Positions 43,121-50,734 of a stretch of DNA of 64,000 nucleotides are shown piece after piece (position 1 is the stretch's first letter; each line of letters starts with the position of its first letter). The translations under genes and the position numbers were made by a program. Source of the stretch: Tenacibaculum gallaicum (GTDB taxonomy: Bacteria > Bacteroidota > Bacteroidia > Flavobacteriales > Flavobacteriaceae); assembly GCF_003387615.1 (NCBI RefSeq), contig NZ_QUNS01000002.1:62001-126000 (forward strand). The letters run 5' to 3'. Under the pieces are notes generated by a model. That model was given only the letters and a program-made list of their open reading frames with translations, was not told where the DNA came from and searched no databases.

Positions 43121-43153
43121 AAATAAGCGTCCTTAAAACAGACGCTTATTTGT
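43121..43153 (-). terminator. rho-independent terminator of the beta-propeller gene
   Basis: Stem AAATAAGCGTC / GACGCTTATTT with a 9-base loop, 12 bp after the stop. Confidence 0.8.
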
Positions 43154-43164
43154 TATTATGGATT

Positions 43165-45183
43165 TTAAACCCCACTAACTGGACCTGTAAGCGGAGTTTG
43201 AGCAGGTTTGGCTATTCCGTAAACCACTACGACACCAGAGCCACCACCCCAAGTAGAATAAGCAGGGTCAGGTTTTGCTTCCATCACCGTTTGAGGTAAG
43301 TTCCAGTTGTTGGCGCACCAAAGGTTTCCTGCTTGGTCAACAACTACATCGGTTAGCATTTGTATACTGCCCGAATGAATGGTGTGAATCACCTCTCCTG
43401 TAGCAAAATCTTCTGTACGTCCAGTTGGTGAAGCGCCTGCCATAAACGATACGCCTCTTCCCATAAAATTGGCAACCCAAACATCATCATTCCCGTCAAT
43501 AGATACTCCCCAAGGTGCGTTTAGCTCACCATCTCCGTAAGGTGTTAAATTAGATTTATGGGTAATTTTATCAATGGTGTCTATAGGTGTAGCATCCGCA
43601 GGAATCATAAAAACGGAACCTGTTTTATGTTTACGCCCTACTGTTTGTTGTAGGTGCGGATACCCAAGCGCAAATCCTTCAATAATAGAAACGCCGTCTG
43701 TAGTAGTGGTATGAGGGAAGTCTGGACTCGTATTACAGGCTACCCAACAATTTCCTTTTGAATCTAAAGCAACACCGCGTCCGCCACCTGCAAGAATAAA
43801 ACGTTCTACAGGTCTGTTTTTTTCAGAAGGAGCATAACGCACCAGCGATACGCCATTGGTATTACTAATCCATATACGATTGTTAGCATCTATCGAAGCA
43901 GCAAACGGAGCAGAAAGAGATTCATTAAGTTTTTCATTTATAACAACTCTACCTCTAGTAAGATCTCCCTCAGGAAAATGAAGCATGATGTTAGATGAGG
44001 TTCCAACAATCCAAATATCACCATTCGGAGCTACTCCAATACCTTGTAAACCTCCAATTTCATTTAAAGCTTCCGCTATATGTTCTGGAACTTTTTCAAC
44101 CACTGGTGAACCGTCTTCTAATTTATACACTCCAATAGAACCATTAAAACTCGTTACCCAGCAAGTACCGTCTTTGGTTACAGCTGTACCCCAACCAGCA
44201 CCATCAACGCCCATTCCAGTATAGCCTGTAACTGGTGGAGATACTAATTTACCAGTAGAGTCCAACTTTACAAGTCCACCACCAATACCTTGATATACGC
44301 CATTTTGTGCTCCTGGCATCCAGTTTAACCCCGTCCATAAGTTTCCTTCTTTGTCAAGAGATAGTTTTCCAGGAGCGCAAATTCCTCCTTGACCGAAAGC
44401 TAAAATCATAGCGAAATCTTCTGGAGCAAAACTTAGATAAGGTACAAAAGGAGCATTACGTCGACTCGTAGGAACTTTGCTGTTAGGTTTAGCAGGGAAA
44501 CCATCTTCTGGTGATGGATAGGCTTTATCAAAAAGATGAAATAAATTCGTTGGATATAACCAAGGAGATTGGGCGACACCAATTATAGCTTCGGCAGTAT
44601 TTTGTGGTTTTTTACCACCTAACGGTGTTGTGTACTTCATGAAATTTTCCTTCCAGTTGTACCCTTCAATCTCTACCGTTCCGTAGGCTGTGATTAATGC
44701 GGCTAATGTATTTAATCGCGCGAGTGTTTCGTTTTGTGTAATGTTGAAAGGATCCGTTAAGACTTCTCCATAACTGCCTGTTACAGGATTGATGAGGTTA
44801 GGAGTGTTTTTAGCGGCAATTCTTATTCCGTGTAGATTCCCCGTTAACTGAAGTCCGTTAAAAAACTGAGCACAGGTAAAGGCAGAGGCTACTGTAGTTA
44901 ATTCATTTACAACAGCACCTTTTTTTGTAATGTCTTCTTCAAAATTAGGTGACAGTACAGAGAGTAGCATTACTTTAGAGCTTTGTAGTTCAGCAGTAAT
45001 ATAGAGAACAGTATCTTTTGATTTAGGGGTTGCTTTTATGGTGAACCTTCCTTTTGCTTCAGGTGAAATGATGTGTTCACCAATTGCTGCTTTATTATTT
45101 GCCTCCCACAATTTTACAATTGCAGTGACATTATTAGATTGGTTAAACGATACATCTCCTTTAATAGTGGTTTGATTAGACAT
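43165..45183 (-). CDS. NHL/virginiamycin-B-lyase-like beta-propeller protein
   Basis: 672 residues from the internal ATG at 45183 (MSNQTTIKGDVSFNQSN); the upstream extension (to 45282) is AT-rich and not protein-like. An N-terminal beta domain (about 1-95) is followed by a helical insert and a long propeller part with repeating GNLWTGLNWMPG, GDIWIVGTSSN, NRIWISNTNG, GNCWVACNT, DDVWVANFMG and GNLWCANNW, i.e. about six or seven blades with W/A-N tips. No signal peptide is seen, so location is uncertain. It could bind sugars or act as lyase/lactonase; no catalytic site is evident. Confidence 0.75.
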   Translation of the reverse strand: MSNQTTIKGDVSFNQSNNVTAIVKLWEANNKAAIGEHIISPEAKGRFTIKATPKSKDTVLYITAELQSSKVMLLSVLSPNFEEDITKKGAVVNELTTVASAFTCAQFFNGLQLTGNLHGIRIAAKNTPNLINPVTGSYGEVLTDPFNITQNETLARLNTLAALITAYGTVEIEGYNWKENFMKYTTPLGGKKPQNTAEAIIGVAQSPWLYPTNLFHLFDKAYPSPEDGFPAKPNSKVPTSRRNAPFVPYLSFAPEDFAMILAFGQGGICAPGKLSLDKEGNLWTGLNWMPGAQNGVYQGIGGGLVKLDSTGKLVSPPVTGYTGMGVDGAGWGTAVTKDGTCWVTSFNGSIGVYKLEDGSPVVEKVPEHIAEALNEIGGLQGIGVAPNGDIWIVGTSSNIMLHFPEGDLTRGRVVINEKLNESLSAPFAASIDANNRIWISNTNGVSLVRYAPSEKNRPVERFILAGGGRGVALDSKGNCWVACNTSPDFPHTTTTDGVSIIEGFALGYPHLQQTVGRKHKTGSVFMIPADATPIDTIDKITHKSNLTPYGDGELNAPWGVSIDGNDDVWVANFMGRGVSFMAGASPTGRTEDFATGEVIHTIHSGSIQMLTDVVVDQAGNLWCANNWNLPQTVMEAKPDPAYSTWGGGSGVVVVYGIAKPAQTPLTGPVSGV

Positions 45184-45432
45184 AGTTTTAGTTAGTTTTA
45201 AAGTTGAAAAAGAATTTGTTTTAGCAATTAAATAGTCAGTGAATTTATAATACGTGAATTTAATAGCGAAAACATTCTCCAAGTTACTAATAACTAGTTT
45301 ACATATATACTCTTGATGTTCTTACATCTTAATATAAAGGAATAAAAGTGCTTTTTTTAAGTATAAAATGAGAGGAGCAGTAGGTTTGCTAATAATGCTT
45401 TTAATAAGCTTTTAGAGTGAAGTCAAAGCTAT

Positions 45433-46092
45433 TTATGTTGTTGTTTTTAGAATAACATCGGTACCCGAATTGTTAAGTTTAATAGTTGCCGTACTAGCTT
45501 TAGATGGGGTTTCTGTTGGGTACCAATTTCGGTTGGTTTTGACGATGATTAATAAGCCGTTGTCATCACCAAGGGCGGTGAATGTTTCACTGTTATGATT
45601 TTTTTCAAATAAACGGAGTCCGTAAGTGTCAATCAAATACTTTCCGTATATATCAGGGCGATCCTTTACAATTCCAAACTCGCTTATGTTTAAAATTTGA
45701 CTACTATTGAATTGCTCTGTAGCGGTATTATCTAAATCGTGTCGAGCAATAAATTCTAATATGTTTCCGTCAATATCGTAAAAATATACCGAATTGGCAT
45801 TCCAGTTCTCGAAGTTAGTAATCAGTACCTCTTTCTCTTTTTTTACAAATCTAACTTTATTTATTGACCAGTTAATTGCTTCTTGCAGTTTGTTTTTGGG
45901 GATGTTAAAAGCTAAATGATAGGCGGGTGGAGGGTTTTCAGAATCTTCTATAAAATTTAAATAGGAAGCACCAATTTTAATACGAATTGATTTATTGTCA
46001 CTCTGCGTAGTTGGAAGCTCCAAGACATTTGCATAAAAATCCTTGATTGGTTTTATATCAATCGTTTTTAATTCAATTTCGTTTAGTGTCAT
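45433..46092 (-). CDS. VOC (glyoxalase/dioxygenase-fold) family protein
   Basis: 219 residues, two beta-alpha-beta-beta-beta modules. The first holds LNEIELKTIDIKPIKDFYANVLELP and AYHLAFNIPKNKL and ends DIDGNILEFIARHDLDN (usual metal Glu). The second, beginning ISEFGIVKDRPDIYGKYLIDTYGLR, is shorter and lacks a clear metal site. Resembles CatE-like members. Substrate unknown. Own transcript. Confidence 0.85.
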   Translation of the reverse strand: MTLNEIELKTIDIKPIKDFYANVLELPTTQSDNKSIRIKIGASYLNFIEDSENPPPAYHLAFNIPKNKLQEAINWSINKVRFVKKEKEVLITNFENWNANSVYFYDIDGNILEFIARHDLDNTATEQFNSSQILNISEFGIVKDRPDIYGKYLIDTYGLRLFEKNHNSETFTALGDDNGLLIIVKTNRNWYPTETPSKASTATIKLNNSGTDVILKTTT

Positions 46093-46172
46093 CTTGGTAG
46101 TTTTTAATGAATGTATCTATTTTCATATACCTAAACCAATGTAAAAATACATTAATAATGACGATTAGCTAA

Positions 46173-46853
46173 TTATGTTAAAGCAAAATCTATAATACTC
46201 TCAACATGAATTTTAGTAGTATCAAATACAGGGAAGTCAAAATCATTTTGTCCAATTAGCATGGGGATTTCAGTACATCCTAAAATAATTCCTTCGGCTC
46301 CTTGTTCTACTAATTCGTTTGCGTATTGCATAAATTTAAGCTTAGATTCTTTACTTACAATTCCTTTCCCAAGTTCATTTTTTACAATATGTTGTATTTC
46401 TTCAATGTCTTTTTTATCAGAGGGAATAATGGTTGCAATATTATTTTCTTTTAGCTTGTGTTTATAGAAGTCCATTTCCATTGTGAACTTTGTTCCTAAT
46501 AAACCTACTGTATGAAGTTTTTCTTTTTTTATCTCTTTGGCTGTTGCTTCTGCAATATGGATAATTGGAATATTAATTTTTGATTGAATTTCATCAGCAA
46601 ATAAATGAGCTGTGTTAGCGCCTAAAACTATAGCATCAACATTACTAGATGCTAAGTTTGAACAGGCATTATAAATTAGATCAAAAGAGTTTGTCCAACC
46701 TTTGTTTTGAACATCAGAAAAGTTTAGTGAGTAAATTAAACATTCAGCAGAGTTTAAACCACCTAACCTTTGGTTGATTCCTTCATTAATGTATTTGTAA
46801 TAATCTAAAGTAGAGGTCCAGCTAATGCCACCTACCAATCCTATTTTTTTCAT
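46173..46853 (-). CDS. aspartate/glutamate racemase family protein
   Basis: 226 residues. N-terminal KIGLVGGISWTSTLDYYKYINEG, first catalytic region VLGANTAHLF (here Asn-Thr-Ala where the usual Cys is replaced) and second AEGIILGCTEIPMLIG with catalytic Cys. So one of the two catalytic cysteines appears to be missing, as in YgeA-type members with altered specificity. It may therefore act as a racemase of different substrate or as an epimerase/decarboxylase. Confidence 0.85.
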   Translation of the reverse strand: MKKIGLVGGISWTSTLDYYKYINEGINQRLGGLNSAECLIYSLNFSDVQNKGWTNSFDLIYNACSNLASSNVDAIVLGANTAHLFADEIQSKINIPIIHIAEATAKEIKKEKLHTVGLLGTKFTMEMDFYKHKLKENNIATIIPSDKKDIEEIQHIVKNELGKGIVSKESKLKFMQYANELVEQGAEGIILGCTEIPMLIGQNDFDFPVFDTTKIHVESIIDFALT

Positions 46854-46870
46854 TTTTTTTAAGTTTAGTT

Positions 46871-47674
46871 CTAGTCAACTTTTTTAAATACCAATAAGGT
46901 TTTATCTGGGTTTAAAAGTGTTAATCGGTTATTAGCAATGGTGTAAGATATAGTGCTTTCCAGTGCTTTTGTAAACTCTTGTTCTTTGTCATTGCCTTTA
47001 GCACATAACATTTCCGTTGAGGCGATATTTATAAATCGGATTCTTTCTCTTTCAGAAAAAAGGTTACCCGTAACTCTGTTACATCCAGAAGTTCCCATAA
47101 AACTATTTTCAGCAGCATTTATTTCTATATACGGCAATTCTTTACCAAAATCATCTTTATTAACTTTTACACCGTTCAATTCTTCTAAAGCCCAAATATC
47201 ATGTAGGCGATAATTGGTAATGTATTGTCCGCATCCTTCTAGGGTTGTAAACTCCGTTTCTTTTCCTTTTTTGTATTTTAAAGTTACCGAATATGGGAAT
47301 GATTTACCCGACATTTTATTAATACATTCCATTTGAATGATTTCTATTTTAAGAGCTGCCAATTCGGTGTGTAAAGTATATAGTTTTACGTTACTGTCTT
47401 GCGCGTAAATGGGTTCTGTGTGCGGTGTTAGAATAGAATCGTTAAGCATTTTAAACTTAATCATCTTATCAGAAATAGTCAAATTCCAAAAAGGTTCAAC
47501 TCCATGAGCTTTGAAATAAGCATCTGTTATAGTGTTTTTAGTATCTGTAGGCGTTTTTGAAACAGAATTGGTAGTAGTAAGGGTTTTTTCTTCAGAAGTT
47601 TTCTTTTCTTTTTTATTTGAGCATGCTGAAATTACTAGGCAAGCACTTAGTAATAATGGTATAAGGTTTTTCAT
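46871..47674 (-). CDS. META-domain (HslJ-like) lipoprotein
   Basis: 267 residues. Lipobox LLSACLVISACSNKKEKK. The middle part (about 55-155) is a COG3650-like domain (YFKAHGVEPFWNLTISDKMIKFK, VTLKYKKGKETEFTTLEGCGQYI). The C-terminal META domain (about 160-265) has WALEELNGVKVN, MGTSGCNRVTGNLF and STEMLCAKGND. HslJ relatives are linked with outer-membrane stress. Located 17 bp upstream of the racemase gene on the same strand, perhaps co-transcribed. Confidence 0.88.
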   Translation of the reverse strand: MKNLIPLLLSACLVISACSNKKEKKTSEEKTLTTTNSVSKTPTDTKNTITDAYFKAHGVEPFWNLTISDKMIKFKMLNDSILTPHTEPIYAQDSNVKLYTLHTELAALKIEIIQMECINKMSGKSFPYSVTLKYKKGKETEFTTLEGCGQYITNYRLHDIWALEELNGVKVNKDDFGKELPYIEINAAENSFMGTSGCNRVTGNLFSERERIRFINIASTEMLCAKGNDKEQEFTKALESTISYTIANNRLTLLNPDKTLLVFKKVD

Positions 47675-47786
47675 GAGTATGCTTTTTATGGTAGGTTAAA
47701 TATAGGATATTATCTTATTAACCTATAAGCAAAAGAATATTGTGTGGGTATTCTTTATTTTGTAAATCAATTGTTTATTTTTTTGT

Positions 47787-48584
47787 TTAATGGGGAGAGA
47801 AATCCATCTGATAATTAGTGTTGTTATCTTGTGGGTTTTTAAACACAAAAACCATTTTATGTTCGTTCAGTTCTAATAAGGTTACTTCTCTTATGTAATC
47901 GCCTTCAATTACCAGTTGCATGTCATCTAAGTTAAGGTGCCAAGTTCCTTGTTCGTGTAAAGTACCGTTACCAGAAGTTATGATAAATGAACTATCGTTG
48001 TGAAAACTTACTTTTGCATTTTCATAAAAATCGTTAGAAACAGAACCGTTTCTAACATACTTATATCCATCCATACTAAATAAGCGAGCCCAAACGAAAT
48101 CGTATTTCCAGTCTTTGGCTATTAAGTCGCTTCGGTGTATGGCTTCATTATGTTCTTTACTAAAATTATACACTACTTTATGACCCGAGAAAGGTTCTAT
48201 AGAAAAGGATAAGCTATCTTTTGAAAGATATTCTATTAAATAACGTCGTTCATTAGCTAAACCTTTAGCTATGGTGATAGAGTCGGCTGCTGGATTTAGC
48301 TCCCAAGTAAACAAATTAATACTACCGTCGCTATTAGATAAGCGAACTGTTTTATCTTCTTTATATAATCTGCGTTCGTAATGTGTGTCATTTTCTAATC
48401 CAGTATGGATATTTCTATCGTATGTCACCTGATTGTTTAGAAGTGTTTGTACTGGCATCCACCTGCCTACTATTTGTTCTTCTATGTTATTTGAGTCTGG
48501 TATATCATCAATAACTTTATGATTGTCTTTGGAGCAAGAGAAAAAAGCTCCGATGGTTATTGAAAGTAGTAGTTGCTTTATCAT
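47787..48584 (-). CDS. hypothetical lipoprotein
   Basis: 265 residues from the ATG at 48584, which gives MIKQLLLSITIGAFFSCSKDN with a lipobox at Cys17; longer upstream frames add an unlikely N-terminus. The mature part has two lipocalin-like repeats: IVGRWMPVQTLLNN and DLIAKDWKYDFVWARLF with later FIITSGNGTLHEQGTWHLNLDDMQLVIEGD. It resembles the Bacteroidota lipocalin-like families. Function unknown. Confidence 0.68.
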   Translation of the reverse strand: MIKQLLLSITIGAFFSCSKDNHKVIDDIPDSNNIEEQIVGRWMPVQTLLNNQVTYDRNIHTGLENDTHYERRLYKEDKTVRLSNSDGSINLFTWELNPAADSITIAKGLANERRYLIEYLSKDSLSFSIEPFSGHKVVYNFSKEHNEAIHRSDLIAKDWKYDFVWARLFSMDGYKYVRNGSVSNDFYENAKVSFHNDSSFIITSGNGTLHEQGTWHLNLDDMQLVIEGDYIREVTLLELNEHKMVFVFKNPQDNNTNYQMDFSPH

Positions 48585-48682
48585 ATTACTTATTAAGAGT
48601 TTATACATTTTAAAATAGATGCTTAAAGTGTAAAAAGGTTGCGTAGATAATCTAGTAATATATAAGCTGTTTTTTTGATAAA

Positions 48683-48716
48683 AAAAACTCACAACATTTA
48701 AATGTTGTGAGTTTTT
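48683..48716 (-). terminator. rho-independent terminator of the CocE-like gene
   Basis: Perfect palindrome AACTCACAACATT / AATGTTGTGAGTT flanked by A and T runs. It lies 20 bp after the stop. Confidence 0.9.
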
Positions 48717-48736
48717 AAACAGAAAAAAGTTTGCTA

Positions 48737-50659
48737 TTATTTTAAGACTGTAAACTCTATACTAGAGTCTGTAAATACAGAATGTGTTTGTGTTTTAAAG
48801 TCTTTTTCGTCTGCTTTGTAAATATTGTCTACATAGGTTTGTGGGTTCAAATCGATTAAAGGAAACCAAGTGCTTTGCACTTGTATTTGCACTTTATGTC
48901 CTTTTTTAAACGTATGGAAAACATCTTGTAGTTTAATATTTACTGCTGTTTTCTTATTTGGAGTAAATGGTTCTGGGTTAGAAAAACTATTTCTAAAACG
49001 TCCACGCATTACTTCGCTACGTACCATTAAATGATAGTTGCTTAGTTTTAAATGTGGTTGCATTTCTTTGTTATCATTTTTTAAATCAGCAGGATGCACA
49101 TCAACAACCTTCACAATCCAATCAGCAGCAGAACCTGTCGTAGCTACTTGTAGCTTTGCTAAAATATCACCAGAAAGTGTAAAGTCTTCGGTTAATACTT
49201 CTGTTTCAAATACCAATACATCAGGTCTTCGAGCAGCAAAACGCTGATCGTCTGTCATATATTTACGCGGAGTAAACACTGTTTTAATATCTTCTGAATA
49301 AGGAACAGGACGTTTAACATTACTAATAAAATTAATCTTATCGTTTCCTTTTTGAGTTGCTGTTAATTCTTGGTTTTCTGAAAGGAAAAATGTTTGTTTT
49401 TGTGCATTTTTTGGTGGCCATACATCGTATGATTTCCACGCTTTTTTACCTGTATCAAAAACATAGGCTTCTGGTAATCCTGAGTTTTTAGTACCATCAC
49501 CTTTTAAGAAGTGATTGAAGAATTTGGTTTCTACTTCTTTTTGGAATTTTAAAGAGATGGAATCTCCAAAGTAGTAATTTCCCACTTTGTTAGCTACTTT
49601 ATTTCTTGACCATCCGCCGTGATCCCAAGGTCCGAAAACAACAGTGTTGTAGTTGTTAGGTTGATTTTTTTCTATGTTTTTATAGGTTTCTAAAGGTCCG
49701 TATAAGTCCTCTGCATCAAACCAGCCTCCAACAATCATCGTTGCTACAGTAGAAGGAACTTTATCTAAATGTTGGATAATTCCTTTGCTTTGCCATACTG
49801 AGTCGTAGTTTGGGTGTTCTACAATTTCTTTCCAAAAGAAGTCATCAATACGCTCTTTATTATCGGCAACTTTGGTGTCTAATTTGTCGTATTGAAAATA
49901 TTCGGTTAGGTTTTTTAATGGCCCTTTGTCTAAGAAAAACTGATATTGATCTTGAGTTTTCATGTCAGGAAACGAGTACCAAGCAGAATCGGTAGGTTGA
50001 TCTTTGTAAGTTCCGAATAAAGAAATGGCTTTAAAATAGCTTAATAAGAAAGCTCCGTTATGGTGGAAATCGTCAAAAAAGAAATCTCCAATACAGGCTT
50101 GTGGTGAAGCAGCTTTTAAAGCAGGGTGCGCATCAATGGTTGAAACAGTAGCATAGTGACCAGGGTATGAAATTCCCCATGTACCTACCTTACCATTATT
50201 GTTTGCTACATTGTTAACTAACCAATCAATAGTGTCATAGGTATCGGTAGTTTCATCGGCTTGTTTTGCTGTTTTATTAGGAATGTAAGCACGCATGTTG
50301 TCGTATACTCCTTCACTCATCCAACGTCCGCGAACATCTTGGTAAACAATAATGTTTCCTTCTTTCATTAAAACTGGATTTGGGCCAATTTTCCTCCTGA
50401 ACTTATCTTCTCCATAAGGTTGGCAACTATACGGAGTACGTTGTAGTAAAATAGGATAGGTTTTACTGGTGTCTTTTGGTGAATAGATAGTGGCATGCAG
50501 TTTTACACCATCTCTCATTGTAATTTTTACCTCTTTTTTAGTGTAATGTTCTTTAACGTAGGTGTTTTCTGTCTTCTCAGCTTTCTTTGCTGTTGTTTTT
50601 TTTGTGCAGCTAGCAAACGAGATTGCTAATATAAATAATAGAAGTAAGTTTTTTTTCAT
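48737..50659 (-). CDS. CocE/NonD-family serine hydrolase, lipoprotein
   Basis: 640 residues from the ATG at 50659 (MKKNLLLLFILAISFASCTKK); the lipobox supports this start over the one 45 bp upstream. X-Pro dipeptidyl-peptidase fold: YVKEHYTKKEVKITMRDGVKLHATIYSP, YQDVRGRWMSEGVYDNMRAYIPNK, nucleophile elbow GTWGISYPG, Asp region VGGWFDAEDLYGPL and His in FGPWDHGGWSRN. C-terminal jelly-roll (about 430-640). Relatives include glutaryl-7-ACA acylase and cocaine esterase. Likely a surface or periplasmic acyl/peptide hydrolase. Confidence 0.9.
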   Translation of the reverse strand: MKKNLLLLFILAISFASCTKKTTAKKAEKTENTYVKEHYTKKEVKITMRDGVKLHATIYSPKDTSKTYPILLQRTPYSCQPYGEDKFRRKIGPNPVLMKEGNIIVYQDVRGRWMSEGVYDNMRAYIPNKTAKQADETTDTYDTIDWLVNNVANNNGKVGTWGISYPGHYATVSTIDAHPALKAASPQACIGDFFFDDFHHNGAFLLSYFKAISLFGTYKDQPTDSAWYSFPDMKTQDQYQFFLDKGPLKNLTEYFQYDKLDTKVADNKERIDDFFWKEIVEHPNYDSVWQSKGIIQHLDKVPSTVATMIVGGWFDAEDLYGPLETYKNIEKNQPNNYNTVVFGPWDHGGWSRNKVANKVGNYYFGDSISLKFQKEVETKFFNHFLKGDGTKNSGLPEAYVFDTGKKAWKSYDVWPPKNAQKQTFFLSENQELTATQKGNDKINFISNVKRPVPYSEDIKTVFTPRKYMTDDQRFAARRPDVLVFETEVLTEDFTLSGDILAKLQVATTGSAADWIVKVVDVHPADLKNDNKEMQPHLKLSNYHLMVRSEVMRGRFRNSFSNPEPFTPNKKTAVNIKLQDVFHTFKKGHKVQIQVQSTWFPLIDLNPQTYVDNIYKADEKDFKTQTHSVFTDSSIEFTVLK

Positions 50660-50694
50660 TTGGTTTTTTTTGATGTGTGATAAAAATATAAAAA

Positions 50695-50724
50695 ATAACA
50701 GCAATCTAAATAGATTGCTGTTAT
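50695..50724 (-). terminator. rho-independent terminator of the zinc protease gene
   Basis: Stem ATAACAGCAATCT / AGATTGCTGTTAT, then T-rich on the minus strand. It lies 10 bp after the stop and upstream of the CocE-like gene. Confidence 0.88.
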
Positions 50725-50734
50725 GTAAGAAAAA

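Noticed and set aside
45371-45420. Tiny plus-strand ORF of 15 codons starting MRGAVGLLIMLL
   Set aside because: No sign of conservation, promoter or ribosome site; too short to support.
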